The translations under genes and the position numbers were made by a program. DNA of 64,000 nt. It comes from an uncultured Blastocatellia bacterium. Lineage in GTDB: Bacteria; Acidobacteriota; Blastocatellia; HR10. The stretch is taken from the NCBI GenBank assembly GCA_937934295.1, contig CALHAI010000011.1:1-64000 (forward strand), given 5' to 3'. Shown here piece by piece: positions 55,843 to 64,000 of this stretch (positions within the stretch are counted from its first letter, which is position 1; every line of letters starts with the position of its first letter). The notes beneath the pieces are model-generated. The model ran no database searches. It saw nothing but the letters and a program-made list of their open reading frames with translations, and was not told the DNA's origin.

Positions 55843-57462
55843 TCACCTCCGCCTCATGAGCCCCATCCGTTCACGCGCAGCGCCCTTTGAGAGCGCGGGA
55901 TTCGGCATGCGCCAGCCCGGCGACTCCCACTGCACGAGGACAGCGCCGTGAGCGGCCTGCTTCACCTCCGAAATGGCGCGATCCGTGCGTCGCAAGATCG
56001 GATTCGGGAGCACGCCCATCACGATCACGAGCACGGCCATCGGGATGAGCGTGAGGCGCTCCCGCCTGTTCACGTCGGGCAGGTGCCGGTTCTCCTCGTG
56101 AGTGATCTCCCCAAAGAGCACGCGCTCCAGCATCCAGAGCATATACGCGGCCGAGAAGATCATCGCCGTCGCCGCCAGGACCGTGTATGCCCGCGCGTGC
56201 GCGAGCTCGGACGTGTACGTCCCCACCAGGACGAGGAACTCGCCCACGAACCCGCTCAGGGTCGGCAGCGCCACCGAGGCCAAGGCCAAGATCCCGAAGA
56301 GCGCGGAGAAGACGGGCATCGGACGCGCCAATCCGCCGAACTCCGCGATCACCCGCGTATGCCGCCGCTCCGAGAGCACCCCGACGATCACAAAGAGCGC
56401 ACCCGTCGAAATCCCATGGCTGAGCATCTGGAAGATCGCCCCCTGCATCCCCATCTCCGTTCGCGCCATGATGCCGAGGACGACAAAGCCCATGTGGCTG
56501 ACCGAGGAGTACGCAATCAGCTTCTTCAGATCGGGCTGCACCATCGAGACGAGCGCCCCATAAATGATGCTGAGGATCGCCAACGCGCAAAGGAGTCCGG
56601 CGAACTCCTCCGTCGCATGCGGGAAGAGCGGGAGGTTGAACCGCAGCAAGCCATATCCCCCCATCTTCAACAGCACGCCAGCCAGGATCACCGAGCCGGC
56701 CGTCGGCGCCTCCACGTGCGCATCCGGCAACCAGGTGTGGAAGGGAAAGAGCGGCACCTTAATGAGGAACGCCAGCGCGAAGCCCCAGAAGAGCCATCGC
56801 TCCGTCTGCGGCGCCAACGCGAGTCGCCCCGCGCGCGCGTTCTCCGTGATCGCCAGAATGTCGAAGGTCGTCCCGCCGTTCAGATAATAGAGGCTGATGA
56901 TGGCTGCCAACATCAAGGCCGAGCCGACCATCGTGTAGATGATGAACTTGACGGCGGCGTAGATGCGCCGCTCGTACCCCCAGATGCCGATCAGGAAGTA
57001 CATCGGCACGAGCATCACTTCCCAGAAGATGAAGAAGAGGAACAGATCGAGCGCGACGAAGACGCCGATGAGCCCCGTCTCCAGAAGGAGCAGGAAGATA
57101 TGGAACTCCAAGACGTGTTGGTCAATCGCGCGCCAACTCGCCAGGATCGAAATCGTCACAAGCAGTGCGCTCAGGACGACGAACCAGAGGCTCAGGCCGT
57201 CCACGCCCACGAAATAGTCCACATTGAACCCGAAGAATCGAATCCACGGGGCGCGCTCGACCATCTGCGGTCCGGACGCCGTCGGATCGAACCGCATGAG
57301 CACGGGGATGCAGAGGCCGAGCGGGATGAGCGAGAGCGCGAGCGCCAGGCGGCGAATCGTTTCCTCGCGCGCGCTCATGAGGACGCGTGCGAACAATAGC
57401 AGCAGCGCGCCCACCGTCGGCGCGAACGTGAGCCAACTCAGCAGATGCCCCCCCATACCCAT
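55843..57462 (-). CDS. nuoM: NADH-quinone oxidoreductase subunit M
   Basis: 539 residues, about 14 TM segments. FFIFWEVMLVPMYFLIG carries the conserved Glu; KVPLFPFHTWLPDAHVEAPT and IAYSSVSHMGFVVLG are typical antiporter-like signatures. Confidence 0.95.
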   Translation of the reverse strand: MGMGGHLLSWLTFAPTVGALLLLFARVLMSAREETIRRLALALSLIPLGLCIPVLMRFDPTASGPQMVERAPWIRFFGFNVDYFVGVDGLSLWFVVLSALLVTISILASWRAIDQHVLEFHIFLLLLETGLIGVFVALDLFLFFIFWEVMLVPMYFLIGIWGYERRIYAAVKFIIYTMVGSALMLAAIISLYYLNGGTTFDILAITENARAGRLALAPQTERWLFWGFALAFLIKVPLFPFHTWLPDAHVEAPTAGSVILAGVLLKMGGYGLLRFNLPLFPHATEEFAGLLCALAILSIIYGALVSMVQPDLKKLIAYSSVSHMGFVVLGIMARTEMGMQGAIFQMLSHGISTGALFVIVGVLSERRHTRVIAEFGGLARPMPVFSALFGILALASVALPTLSGFVGEFLVLVGTYTSELAHARAYTVLAATAMIFSAAYMLWMLERVLFGEITHEENRHLPDVNRRERLTLIPMAVLVIVMGVLPNPILRRTDRAISEVKQAAHGAVLVQWESPGWRMPNPALSKGAARERMGLMRRR

Positions 57463-57469
57463 CCCCCCC

Positions 57470-59443
57470 TCACCGAGCCGGAAGCCGACTCCCGACGAAG
57501 ACGAAATACCCCAGCACGATCAACGCGCCGATCAAGATCATGACGAGGTAACTGCGCACCAGTCCCGTTTGCATCCGCCGCAAGACGGCCGCGCAGGCGG
57601 CGACGGCCGATGCCACGCCGTTCACCGCTCCATCAATGAGGGCGACGTCGAAGACCTTCCACAACAGCACGCTCGAGCCACGCACGATCGGTCGGACAAG
57701 GAGCGCCGCGTAGATCTCATCCACGTAGTATTTGTTCTGCAGCAGTCGCGGTGCCGGACGCAGCGGATCGCGCCGATAGAAGCGGCGCGCCCAGATCAGG
57801 GCCGCGAGCACAGCCAGAGTCGTCACGGCCGCCAACCCCAGCTCCATGCCGTGACCGGGCTCCTCAGCAGCCATCCTCAACGGATCGGAATGCAGGGGCA
57901 CGCGCACCAGCGCCGGCCGCACGAACTGCTCAAACCCGTTGGCGATCCGTCCCCCCGTATAGGCTTCGGAGAGACCCATCCATCCCCCGCCGACCGAGAG
58001 CACGGCGAGCACCAGAAGCGGGATCGTCATTACCGGCGGCGATTCGCGCGGAACGAGCCGATGCCCTTCGGCATGCCGAGCGAAGCGCTCCTCGCCTTCG
58101 AACGTGAGCACGATGAGCCGCGTCATGTACGCGGCCGTGAGGATCGCCGTCGCCCAGCTGATCGCCCACAAGAGGCGACCCCACGGCTCCGGCAGCACCG
58201 GGCTCGTCCACGTGCGCCAGAGGATCTCATCCTTGCTGAAGAAGCCGGCGAAGGGAGGGAGCCCCGCGATCGCCAACCAGCCACAGAGCATCGTCCCGTA
58301 GGTGAGGGGCATCACGCGCTTAAGCCCTCCCATCCGCCGCATATCCTCCTCGTGATGGAGCGCCACGATGACCGAGCCCGCGCCGAGAAAGAGCAAGGCC
58401 TTGAAGAACGCGTGGGTGACGACGTGAAAGATCGCTGCCGAGAAGGCGCCCGCACCACAGGCCAGGAACATGTATCCGAGCTGCGAGATCGTCGAATAGG
58501 CGAGCACCTTCTTGATGTTCCATTGCGCTAAGCCAATGGTCGCCGCCAGAAGCGCCGTCACACCACCGATCACCGCAATGACAAACAGCGCCGTGAGCGA
58601 CCGCGCGTAGAGCTCGCTGCAGCGCGCGACCATGTAAACGCCCGCCGTCACCATCGTCGCCGCATGAATGAGCGCGGAGACGGGCGTCGGCCCCGCCATG
58701 GCATCCGGCAACCAGACATGCAGTGGAATCTGCGCGCTCTTGCCCGTCGCCCCCACAAAGAGCAAGAGCGCGATGGTCGTCAGCAGTCCGATCTCGCCCA
58801 GCGCCTCCGGCTCCGGGAATCGCGCGGCGATCGCCCCCATGACCTCCGAGAAGCGCAGCGTCCCGAACGTCGCGAAGATCAGGATGACGCCGAGCGCGAA
58901 GCCGAAATCCCCAATGCGATTCACGATGAACGCCTTCTTCGCCGCGCTCGCCGCATACGCCCGATCGAAGTAGTGGCCGATGAGCAGATACGAACAGAGC
59001 CCGACCCCCTCCCACCCCACGAACATCACGAGGAAGTTATCGGCCAGCACGAGCACGAGCATCATGAACATGAAGAGGTTCATGTAGGCGAAGAACCGCG
59101 CATAGCCCGAATCACCGCGCATGTAGCCGACGGCGAAGACGTGAATCCAAAATCCGACAAACGTGACAAAAAGGATGTAGACGCCCGAGAGGGCATCCAG
59201 GTGAAAGCCCCACTCCACGCGCAGCGGCCCCGAGGCGATCCACGAGAAGAACGGCTCCCAGATCACGCGCTGCTCCGGTGGCCGCGACCAGAGCTCTCCG
59301 AAGACGACCCGAACGGCCAGGAGCATCGAGAGCCCCACCGAACTGCAACCGATCACGGCGATGAGACGCTCGCTCCACCGCCGACCGAAGATCCCGATGA
59401 TCCCGGCCGCGAGGAGCGGACTCAGGACCAGTGCCTTCAGCAT
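57470..59443 (-). CDS. nuoL: NADH-quinone oxidoreductase subunit L
   Basis: 657 residues, about 16 TM segments. FVGWEGVGLCSYLLIG, KSAQIPLHVWLPDAMAGPTP and LAYSTISQLGYMFLACG are present, and a C-terminal transverse helix region follows. ATG at 59443. Confidence 0.95.
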   Translation of the reverse strand: MLKALVLSPLLAAGIIGIFGRRWSERLIAVIGCSSVGLSMLLAVRVVFGELWSRPPEQRVIWEPFFSWIASGPLRVEWGFHLDALSGVYILFVTFVGFWIHVFAVGYMRGDSGYARFFAYMNLFMFMMLVLVLADNFLVMFVGWEGVGLCSYLLIGHYFDRAYAASAAKKAFIVNRIGDFGFALGVILIFATFGTLRFSEVMGAIAARFPEPEALGEIGLLTTIALLLFVGATGKSAQIPLHVWLPDAMAGPTPVSALIHAATMVTAGVYMVARCSELYARSLTALFVIAVIGGVTALLAATIGLAQWNIKKVLAYSTISQLGYMFLACGAGAFSAAIFHVVTHAFFKALLFLGAGSVIVALHHEEDMRRMGGLKRVMPLTYGTMLCGWLAIAGLPPFAGFFSKDEILWRTWTSPVLPEPWGRLLWAISWATAILTAAYMTRLIVLTFEGEERFARHAEGHRLVPRESPPVMTIPLLVLAVLSVGGGWMGLSEAYTGGRIANGFEQFVRPALVRVPLHSDPLRMAAEEPGHGMELGLAAVTTLAVLAALIWARRFYRRDPLRPAPRLLQNKYYVDEIYAALLVRPIVRGSSVLLWKVFDVALIDGAVNGVASAVAACAAVLRRMQTGLVRSYLVMILIGALIVLGYFVFVGSRLPAR

Positions 59444-59463
59444 CCCTCCTTCCCCTCCCGGCG

Positions 59464-59778
59464 CTAGAGCTTCAACAATTGCGCTTCGTCCACGTTCAGC
59501 GTCTCCCGATGCCGGAAGAGCAGGACGATGATGGCCAATCCGACGGCCGCTTCGGCCGCCGCCACGACCATGACGAAGAAGACGAGAATCTGTCCCCCCA
59601 GTTCGCGGAAATAGCTGGAGAAGGTGACCGCCGTCAGATTGGCAGCGTTCAGCATCACCTCAATCCCAAGCAGCATCACAATCGCATTTCGTTTGACAAA
59701 GACCGTGACCGCGCCAATCGTGAAGAGCGCGGCGGCGACGGCCAGATACCACGAGATCGGAATCGTCGTCATCCTCAT
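59464..59778 (-). CDS. nuoK: NADH-quinone oxidoreductase subunit K
   Basis: 104 residues, three TM segments with conserved Glu in [13 protein letters not shown] and [12 protein letters not shown]. The ATG overlaps the nuoJ stop by 3 bases (ATGA). Confidence 0.95.
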   Translation of the reverse strand: MRMTTIPISWYLAVAAALFTIGAVTVFVKRNAIVMLLGIEVMLNAANLTAVTFSSYFRELGGQILVFFVMVVAAAEAAVGLAIIVLLFRHRETLNVDEAQLLKL

Positions 59779-60263
59779 CCCCTCCGCGCTAAGACGACCG
59801 CTCCCAAGATGGCGATCAGGAGCACGATCGAGGTGACCTCAAACGGCAAGAGATATGTCGTGAACAATTCCCGCCCGACGGCCTCCGTCACGCCGATGCT
59901 TGTGCCCGATGGGCTCGGATTCTCCTCAAAGGTGCGCACGAGATAGAAGGTCTCCGCCCCCAGCAGCAGCGCGAAGGGTACGGCGAGCCATCGGAAGAAC
60001 GGCCGACGTTCCAGTCGCGCTTCCTCAGCCCGAATATTGAGCAACATGATGACGAAGAGGAAGAGCACGAGGACGGCGCCGGCGTAGATCACGACCTGCA
60101 TCATCGCGAGGAAATAAGCGCCGAGCAAGATGTACAAGCCCGTGAGCGCGCCGAGTACGACCAGCAGCGCCAGGGCGCTGTGCAACGGATGCCGCCGCAG
60201 CAGAATATTGAACGCCGCCACGATGGCCGTGAGCGCGAAGATCAAAAAGAGCGCGCGTTCCAT
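59775..60263 (-). CDS. nuoJ: NADH-quinone oxidoreductase subunit J
   Basis: 162 residues, five TM segments ([19 protein letters not shown] is typical). I chose ATG 60263, preceded by GGGAGGGGG. It is only 82 bp from the end of nuoH, with no nuoI between. Confidence 0.93.
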   Translation of the reverse strand: MERALFLIFALTAIVAAFNILLRRHPLHSALALLVVLGALTGLYILLGAYFLAMMQVVIYAGAVLVLFLFVIMLLNIRAEEARLERRPFFRWLAVPFALLLGAETFYLVRTFEENPSPSGTSIGVTEAVGRELFTTYLLPFEVTSIVLLIAILGAVVLARRG

Positions 60264-60345
60264 ACCCCCTCCCGATAAGGGCCTCGCGCGCTCGCCAAGA
60301 GCACCCGAGGCCCTCTCACCCCCTCGCCCTGCGGTGATCTCTCCC

Positions 60346-61362
60346 TCATGCGGTCGTCGCCATCGCCGCGGAGAACACGATGTTCGCAAACGCCAAGGGC
60401 AGCAAGACCTTCCACCCGAACCGCATCAGCTGATCGTACCGGAAGCGCGGCAACGTCGCGCGCAGCCAGATATAGATGAAGAGGAAGACGGCCGTCTTCA
60501 TCGCGAAGTAGAAGACCCCAAGCAGCGGCAGACGCTCCACACCCGGTCCGTTCCATCCGCCCAGAAAGAGCGTCGTCGCTAGGGCGGAGACAGCCAAGAT
60601 GTTCGCATATTCGGCGACGTAGAACATGGCGAACTTCGTCGCCGAGTACTCCGTATGATACCCGGCCACCAGCTCCGTCTCCGCTTCCGGCAGATCGAAC
60701 GGCACGCGATTGGTCTCCGCTACCGCGGCGATGAAGAAGAGGAGAAATCCGAGCGGCTGATACCAAAAGATGTGCCACTTCGGAATGAGGCCGAAATATG
60801 TCCCCGATTGCGCGCGCACGATCGCGATCAGATCGAGCGACCCCGCTTGAATGAGCACGCCGATGACCGAGAGCGTGAGCGTCAACTCGTAGCTGATCAA
60901 TTGCGCCGCCGACCGCAACCCACCAAGCAGCGAATACTTGCTGTTGGAGGCCCATCCGGCGAGCACGATCCCATAGACCCCCAATCCGCTCAAGGCGAAG
61001 AGGTAGAGCAACCCGACATTCACGCTCGTGATGTAGAGCGTGATCTCTCGACCGAATAGCTCGATTCGATCCCCGAAGGGGATCACGGCATAGGTCATGA
61101 GCGCGGGGACGAGCGAGAGAATGGGCGCCACGCTGAAGAGAATGGGATTGGGCGTTGCCGGCCGCACATCCTCTTTGAACAGGAACTTCAGCAGATCGGC
61201 CAAGGGCTGCAGCAACCCCCATGGGCCAACGCGATTCGGTCCGTATCGGAGCTGAATCCATCCCAGGATCTTTCGCTCAAAGAGCGCCAGATACGCGAGG
61301 CAAGTGAGCACGACGCCGAAGACGATGACGATCTTGATGACGGCCTCAACAACCACGTCCAT
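60346..61362 (-). CDS. nuoH: NADH-quinone oxidoreductase subunit H
   Basis: 338 residues, about 8 TM segments, quinone-site motifs (ERKILGWIQLRYGPNRVGP, ETNRVPFDLPEAE). Confidence 0.95.
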   Translation of the reverse strand: MDVVVEAVIKIVIVFGVVLTCLAYLALFERKILGWIQLRYGPNRVGPWGLLQPLADLLKFLFKEDVRPATPNPILFSVAPILSLVPALMTYAVIPFGDRIELFGREITLYITSVNVGLLYLFALSGLGVYGIVLAGWASNSKYSLLGGLRSAAQLISYELTLTLSVIGVLIQAGSLDLIAIVRAQSGTYFGLIPKWHIFWYQPLGFLLFFIAAVAETNRVPFDLPEAETELVAGYHTEYSATKFAMFYVAEYANILAVSALATTLFLGGWNGPGVERLPLLGVFYFAMKTAVFLFIYIWLRATLPRFRYDQLMRFGWKVLLPLAFANIVFSAAMATTA

Positions 61363-61404
61363 TTCCCTCTGCTCCCATCCCCGCGCCTCGCATGCGCCGA
61401 TCCC

Positions 61405-63690
61405 TCAGCGCGAGGCGCCGACCGACTCCTTCACTACCCATCCGAAGGCCCGTCGCAGCAAAGGGACATGCTCGGTGAGCGTCCCCGGCTCGAAGAGCCC
61501 GATGCCGAGCGGCGCCGGTTCCTGAGGGCGCTCGGCCGTGCGATCAATCGCCTCGACCTGCGCCCGGAGTCGCTCCAAGAGTCGCGCTCGATCAATCGCC
61601 TCCAGCGGCATGAGCGGCCGCGCCGTTTGAATCGCCCCCTCTTTGTTCAAACGCGCGTAGGTGATCCCCTCATACCCCGGAATGGTCTCGGCGATCTCTC
61701 GAAAGATATTCGCCGCCGAATACCGGCAGCCCAGATCAGCGCCCATCTTCGCTGCGATCTGATCAATGATCATCCAATCGGGGCGCCAATCGCCGGCGGC
61801 GCTGAGCGCGCGGCGGATGCGCTGCACCTGCCCCGCATTATTGGTGAACGTGCCATCCAGCTCCGCAAAGCTCATGGCCGGTAGCACGACATGCGCCAGC
61901 TCGGCCGTGCGCGTCAAAAACAGCTCGTGCGCGACGACCAACTCCGCCCGCGCGAGCGCCTGGCGCCACGCGTCACCATAGAAGCGCACGAGATCGCATC
62001 CCATGAGATAGAGGGCTTTGATCTGCGGCCCCACCTGCTCGGGGGCGGGCATCTCGGCCATCAGCCCCATGTCGAGCGCTCCGAGCGAGTTGTTGAAGCG
62101 CAGCAGCGGCAACACGCGCACAATCCGTCCCCCCTCTGCCTGGAGCATTCCCCCGAGCACGGCCGCCGCCTCCAGGGCCGGGCCGGTCACATCACGACTC
62201 ACCAGCAGTGCCAACCGATCCGCCTCCCAAACGATGCGCCGCAGCTCTTGCAACTCCTCACGTGTCAGCAACGTGGCCTCAGCTGCGCGCTCCACTTCCC
62301 CCTCATCCAATAGCGCGAGCCATACGGCCGGTTCCGATCTCAGGCGAATGTGGAAGAAGCGCGTGGCGACCTGCAACCGACTGATCGGGCGCGCCCCCAC
62401 GATGAAGAGCCGCGCCCCATGTCGATGGACGGCCGCCCGCAGGCTGTAAGCCGTCAGCGGATTGTACTCGGGCGGATTTCCGCCGATCAGCAGAATGGTC
62501 GGCATCTGCTCGCGCAACTCGGGTTGTGTCAGAAGCGGCACCGTCAGCCGTTTGAAGAACGGCCGCCAATCGACATCCATCGCATGCGTCACATGCGGCG
62601 TCTCCACGACCTGCCGCCCGAACTTCGCCAGGACGTACAAGTCCTCATTGGTCAAACGCGGCGACCCAATGCACGCGATGCTCTCCGGGCCATACGTCCG
62701 TTTGATCTCCAGCAGCCGCTGCGCCACATACTTCAGCGCCTCTTCCCACGTGGCTGGCTCCAAGCGCCCATTGCGCCGCAGAAGCGGCACCGTCAGCCGA
62801 TCCGGGCTATTGACGAATTCGTTCCCATACCGCCCCTTTAAACAGAGGAACTCCTCGTTGATCCAGTCGTGCCGCGTCTCGGGCGCCGTCTGGAAGCTGA
62901 AGAGGACTTTGTTCGCGAACTCGGCGTCCATCTTCGTGAGGTCCTTCGCCCAAGCCCGCACGACCCGACCCTCGCGTATGCTCAGCCGCAACTGGCACCC
63001 ATCGGAGCAATAGGTGCACGTCGTCACCGTGTCGCGAATGTCCCAGGGACGAGCGCGGAATCGGAAGTTGGTGCTCGTCAGCGCGCCCACGGGGCAGACC
63101 TCCACGCAGTTGCCGCAATTCTCGCACGCGAGCGTTCCATCCGGACGATTCCCCACGATCACGCTGTGCGCACCGCGTCCGCGCACGCCAAGGGCATGAT
63201 TCCCCACCCATTCATCGCAGACGCGAATGCATCGGTAGCAGAGGATGCATCGCTGCGGATCAAGCCAGATGAAGGGGCTGAGCGGATATTCGCCCGTCGC
63301 ATCCTTCCGCTCGTCGAAGCGGGCGAGCAAATCGCCATAGTTCATCGCCATCCACTGCAACTCACACTCGCCCCCCTTGTCGCACACGGGACAGTCCAGG
63401 GGATGATTAGCCAGGATGAAATCCACCATCGCCACGCGCGTGCGTCGGATCTCCTCACTCTCGGTCGTCACGACCATCCCGTCGCTCACCCGCACGGTGC
63501 ACGCCGTTTGCAATCGGCCCATCTTCTCGATCCGCACCAAGCACATGCGGCAAGCCGCTTGTGGAGGCAGGTCCTTGTAATAGCAGAAATTCGGGATCGG
63601 GAAGCCGGCCTCAAAGCAGACTTCCAAAAGCAGCTTCCCCTTCGGAGCCTCGACCTCCTTCCCGTTGATGATCACCTTCACCGTCTCCAT
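61405..63690 (-). CDS. nuoG: NADH-quinone oxidoreductase subunit G
   Basis: 761 residues. N-terminal [2Fe-2S] ferredoxin (CYYKDLPPQAACRMC), HxxxCxxCxxxxxC [4Fe-4S] (DCPVCDKGGEC), further 4Fe-4S pairs (CILCYRCIRVC, CENCGNCVEVC), then a molybdopterin-like domain with an extra cluster site (CTYCSDGCQLRL and CLKGR). Confidence 0.95.
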   Translation of the reverse strand: METVKVIINGKEVEAPKGKLLLEVCFEAGFPIPNFCYYKDLPPQAACRMCLVRIEKMGRLQTACTVRVSDGMVVTTESEEIRRTRVAMVDFILANHPLDCPVCDKGGECELQWMAMNYGDLLARFDERKDATGEYPLSPFIWLDPQRCILCYRCIRVCDEWVGNHALGVRGRGAHSVIVGNRPDGTLACENCGNCVEVCPVGALTSTNFRFRARPWDIRDTVTTCTYCSDGCQLRLSIREGRVVRAWAKDLTKMDAEFANKVLFSFQTAPETRHDWINEEFLCLKGRYGNEFVNSPDRLTVPLLRRNGRLEPATWEEALKYVAQRLLEIKRTYGPESIACIGSPRLTNEDLYVLAKFGRQVVETPHVTHAMDVDWRPFFKRLTVPLLTQPELREQMPTILLIGGNPPEYNPLTAYSLRAAVHRHGARLFIVGARPISRLQVATRFFHIRLRSEPAVWLALLDEGEVERAAEATLLTREELQELRRIVWEADRLALLVSRDVTGPALEAAAVLGGMLQAEGGRIVRVLPLLRFNNSLGALDMGLMAEMPAPEQVGPQIKALYLMGCDLVRFYGDAWRQALARAELVVAHELFLTRTAELAHVVLPAMSFAELDGTFTNNAGQVQRIRRALSAAGDWRPDWMIIDQIAAKMGADLGCRYSAANIFREIAETIPGYEGITYARLNKEGAIQTARPLMPLEAIDRARLLERLRAQVEAIDRTAERPQEPAPLGIGLFEPGTLTEHVPLLRRAFGWVVKESVGASR

Positions 63691-63714
63691 CCTCGCCCCC
63701 TCTTCAAGCGCGCT

Positions 63715-64000
63715 TCAGACGGCTAACGATCGGCGAACGCCCGAGACGCCGGATGGTTCCGCCGAAACCGAGACGGCTGACGCGCGCACGTACTTCTCGA
63801 AATCTGCGCGGAACTTCTCGATGGCCGGATAGACAGCCCAGGCCGCCGCATCCCCCAAAGGACAGTGCGTCGTGCCGAAGATGTTGCGGGCCAGCTCGTA
63901 AAGCAGATCGACATCCCGGGGCCGTCCTTCTCCCCGCAAGATGCGTTCCAGCAGCTTTCGCATCCAGCGCGTCCCCTCGCGACAGGGCACGCACCAGCCG
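63715..64000 (-). CDS. nuoF: NADH-quinone oxidoreductase subunit F, C-terminal part only
   Basis: The window ends inside the gene. The visible 94 codons include GWCVPCREGTRW (N3 cluster Cys) and THCPLGDAAAW (last Cys), the C-terminal signature of the NADH-binding subunit. The start is outside the window. Confidence 0.9.
   Translation of the reverse strand, partial: GWCVPCREGTRWMRKLLERILRGEGRPRDVDLLYELARNIFGTTHCPLGDAAAWAVYPAIEKFRADFEKYVRASAVSVSAEPSGVSGVRRSLAV

Noticed and set aside
52705-55890. Open frame of 1061 codons on the plus strand, antisense to nuoN and M16 genes
   Set aside because: Composition is rich in Arg, His, Asp and Glu without any domain, and it mirrors well-supported genes on the other strand. 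Long antisense frames are expected at this GC content.

Overview
The window looks like about 64 kb of chromosome from a GC-rich Gram-negative bacterium, most likely an Acidobacteriota member and possibly a thermophile. The best lineage clue is a secreted von Willebrand protein of the type called 'VWFA-related Acidobacterial domain' (40750-41766). Supporting clues are VIT1/CCC1, M16/S9/M28 secreted peptidases, a TonB protein and a lipid A-type acyltransferase. A BpsA-like branched-polyamine synthase (9704-10708) hints at high temperature. Nearly all the DNA is chromosomal housekeeping or envelope content. No prophage, CRISPR array or intact insertion sequence was seen, only decayed TnpB ends near 7.0 and 8.9 kb.

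Layout. 1-1.7 kb: end of a large FG-GAP surface protein. 1.7-3.8 kb: rtcB and a peroxiredoxin-like gene with an in-frame UGA at the UxxC position followed by a SECIS-like hairpin (selenoprotein candidate). 3.8-6.8 kb: NtrC-type two-component system. 7-9 kb: small exported proteins, tatA and IS relics. 9-11.4 kb: LysE exporter, BpsA-like enzyme, VIT1 transporter. 11.4-12.4 kb: a fluoride (crcB-motif) riboswitch with terminator ahead of two uncharacterised genes, neither of them a known fluoride exporter. 12.5-15.9 kb: TonB, a small membrane protein, APC permease. 15.9-21.7 kb: a minus-strand run DUF1844-ribF-ispH-queC-hppA, whose pyrophosphatase is of the K+-independent type. 21.7-26.4 kb: a sigma-54 promoter, a Tat-exported tetrathionate-reductase-like Fe-S subunit that has lost exactly one cluster, the Mo subunit, and a decayed cytochrome c gene. 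26.5-31.2 kb: a giant FG-GAP/beta-helix lipoprotein.

31.4-37 kb: DnaC-like ATPase, transaldolase, amidohydrolase, MgtC and a primary sigma factor. 37.2-39.4 kb: ECF sigma, anti-sigma and a DUF4097-like protein. 39.4-44.6 kb: small proteins, inositol monophosphatase, VWFA protein, acyltransferase and M28 peptidase. 44.7-47 kb: Ogg and MutY oxidised-guanine repair pair. 47.5 kb: tRNA-Met. 48.2-64 kb: a minus-strand run nuoF(partial)-G-H-J-K-L-M-N, active M16, inactive M16, S9 peptidase. nuoI is missing from its usual place between nuoH and nuoJ.

The items most worth following are the fluoride-riboswitch target genes, the candidate selenoprotein, the three-cluster Ttr-like complex with its sigma-54 control and broken cytochrome, and the nuo locus without nuoI. 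All functional calls come from reading the sequence; no database search was run.
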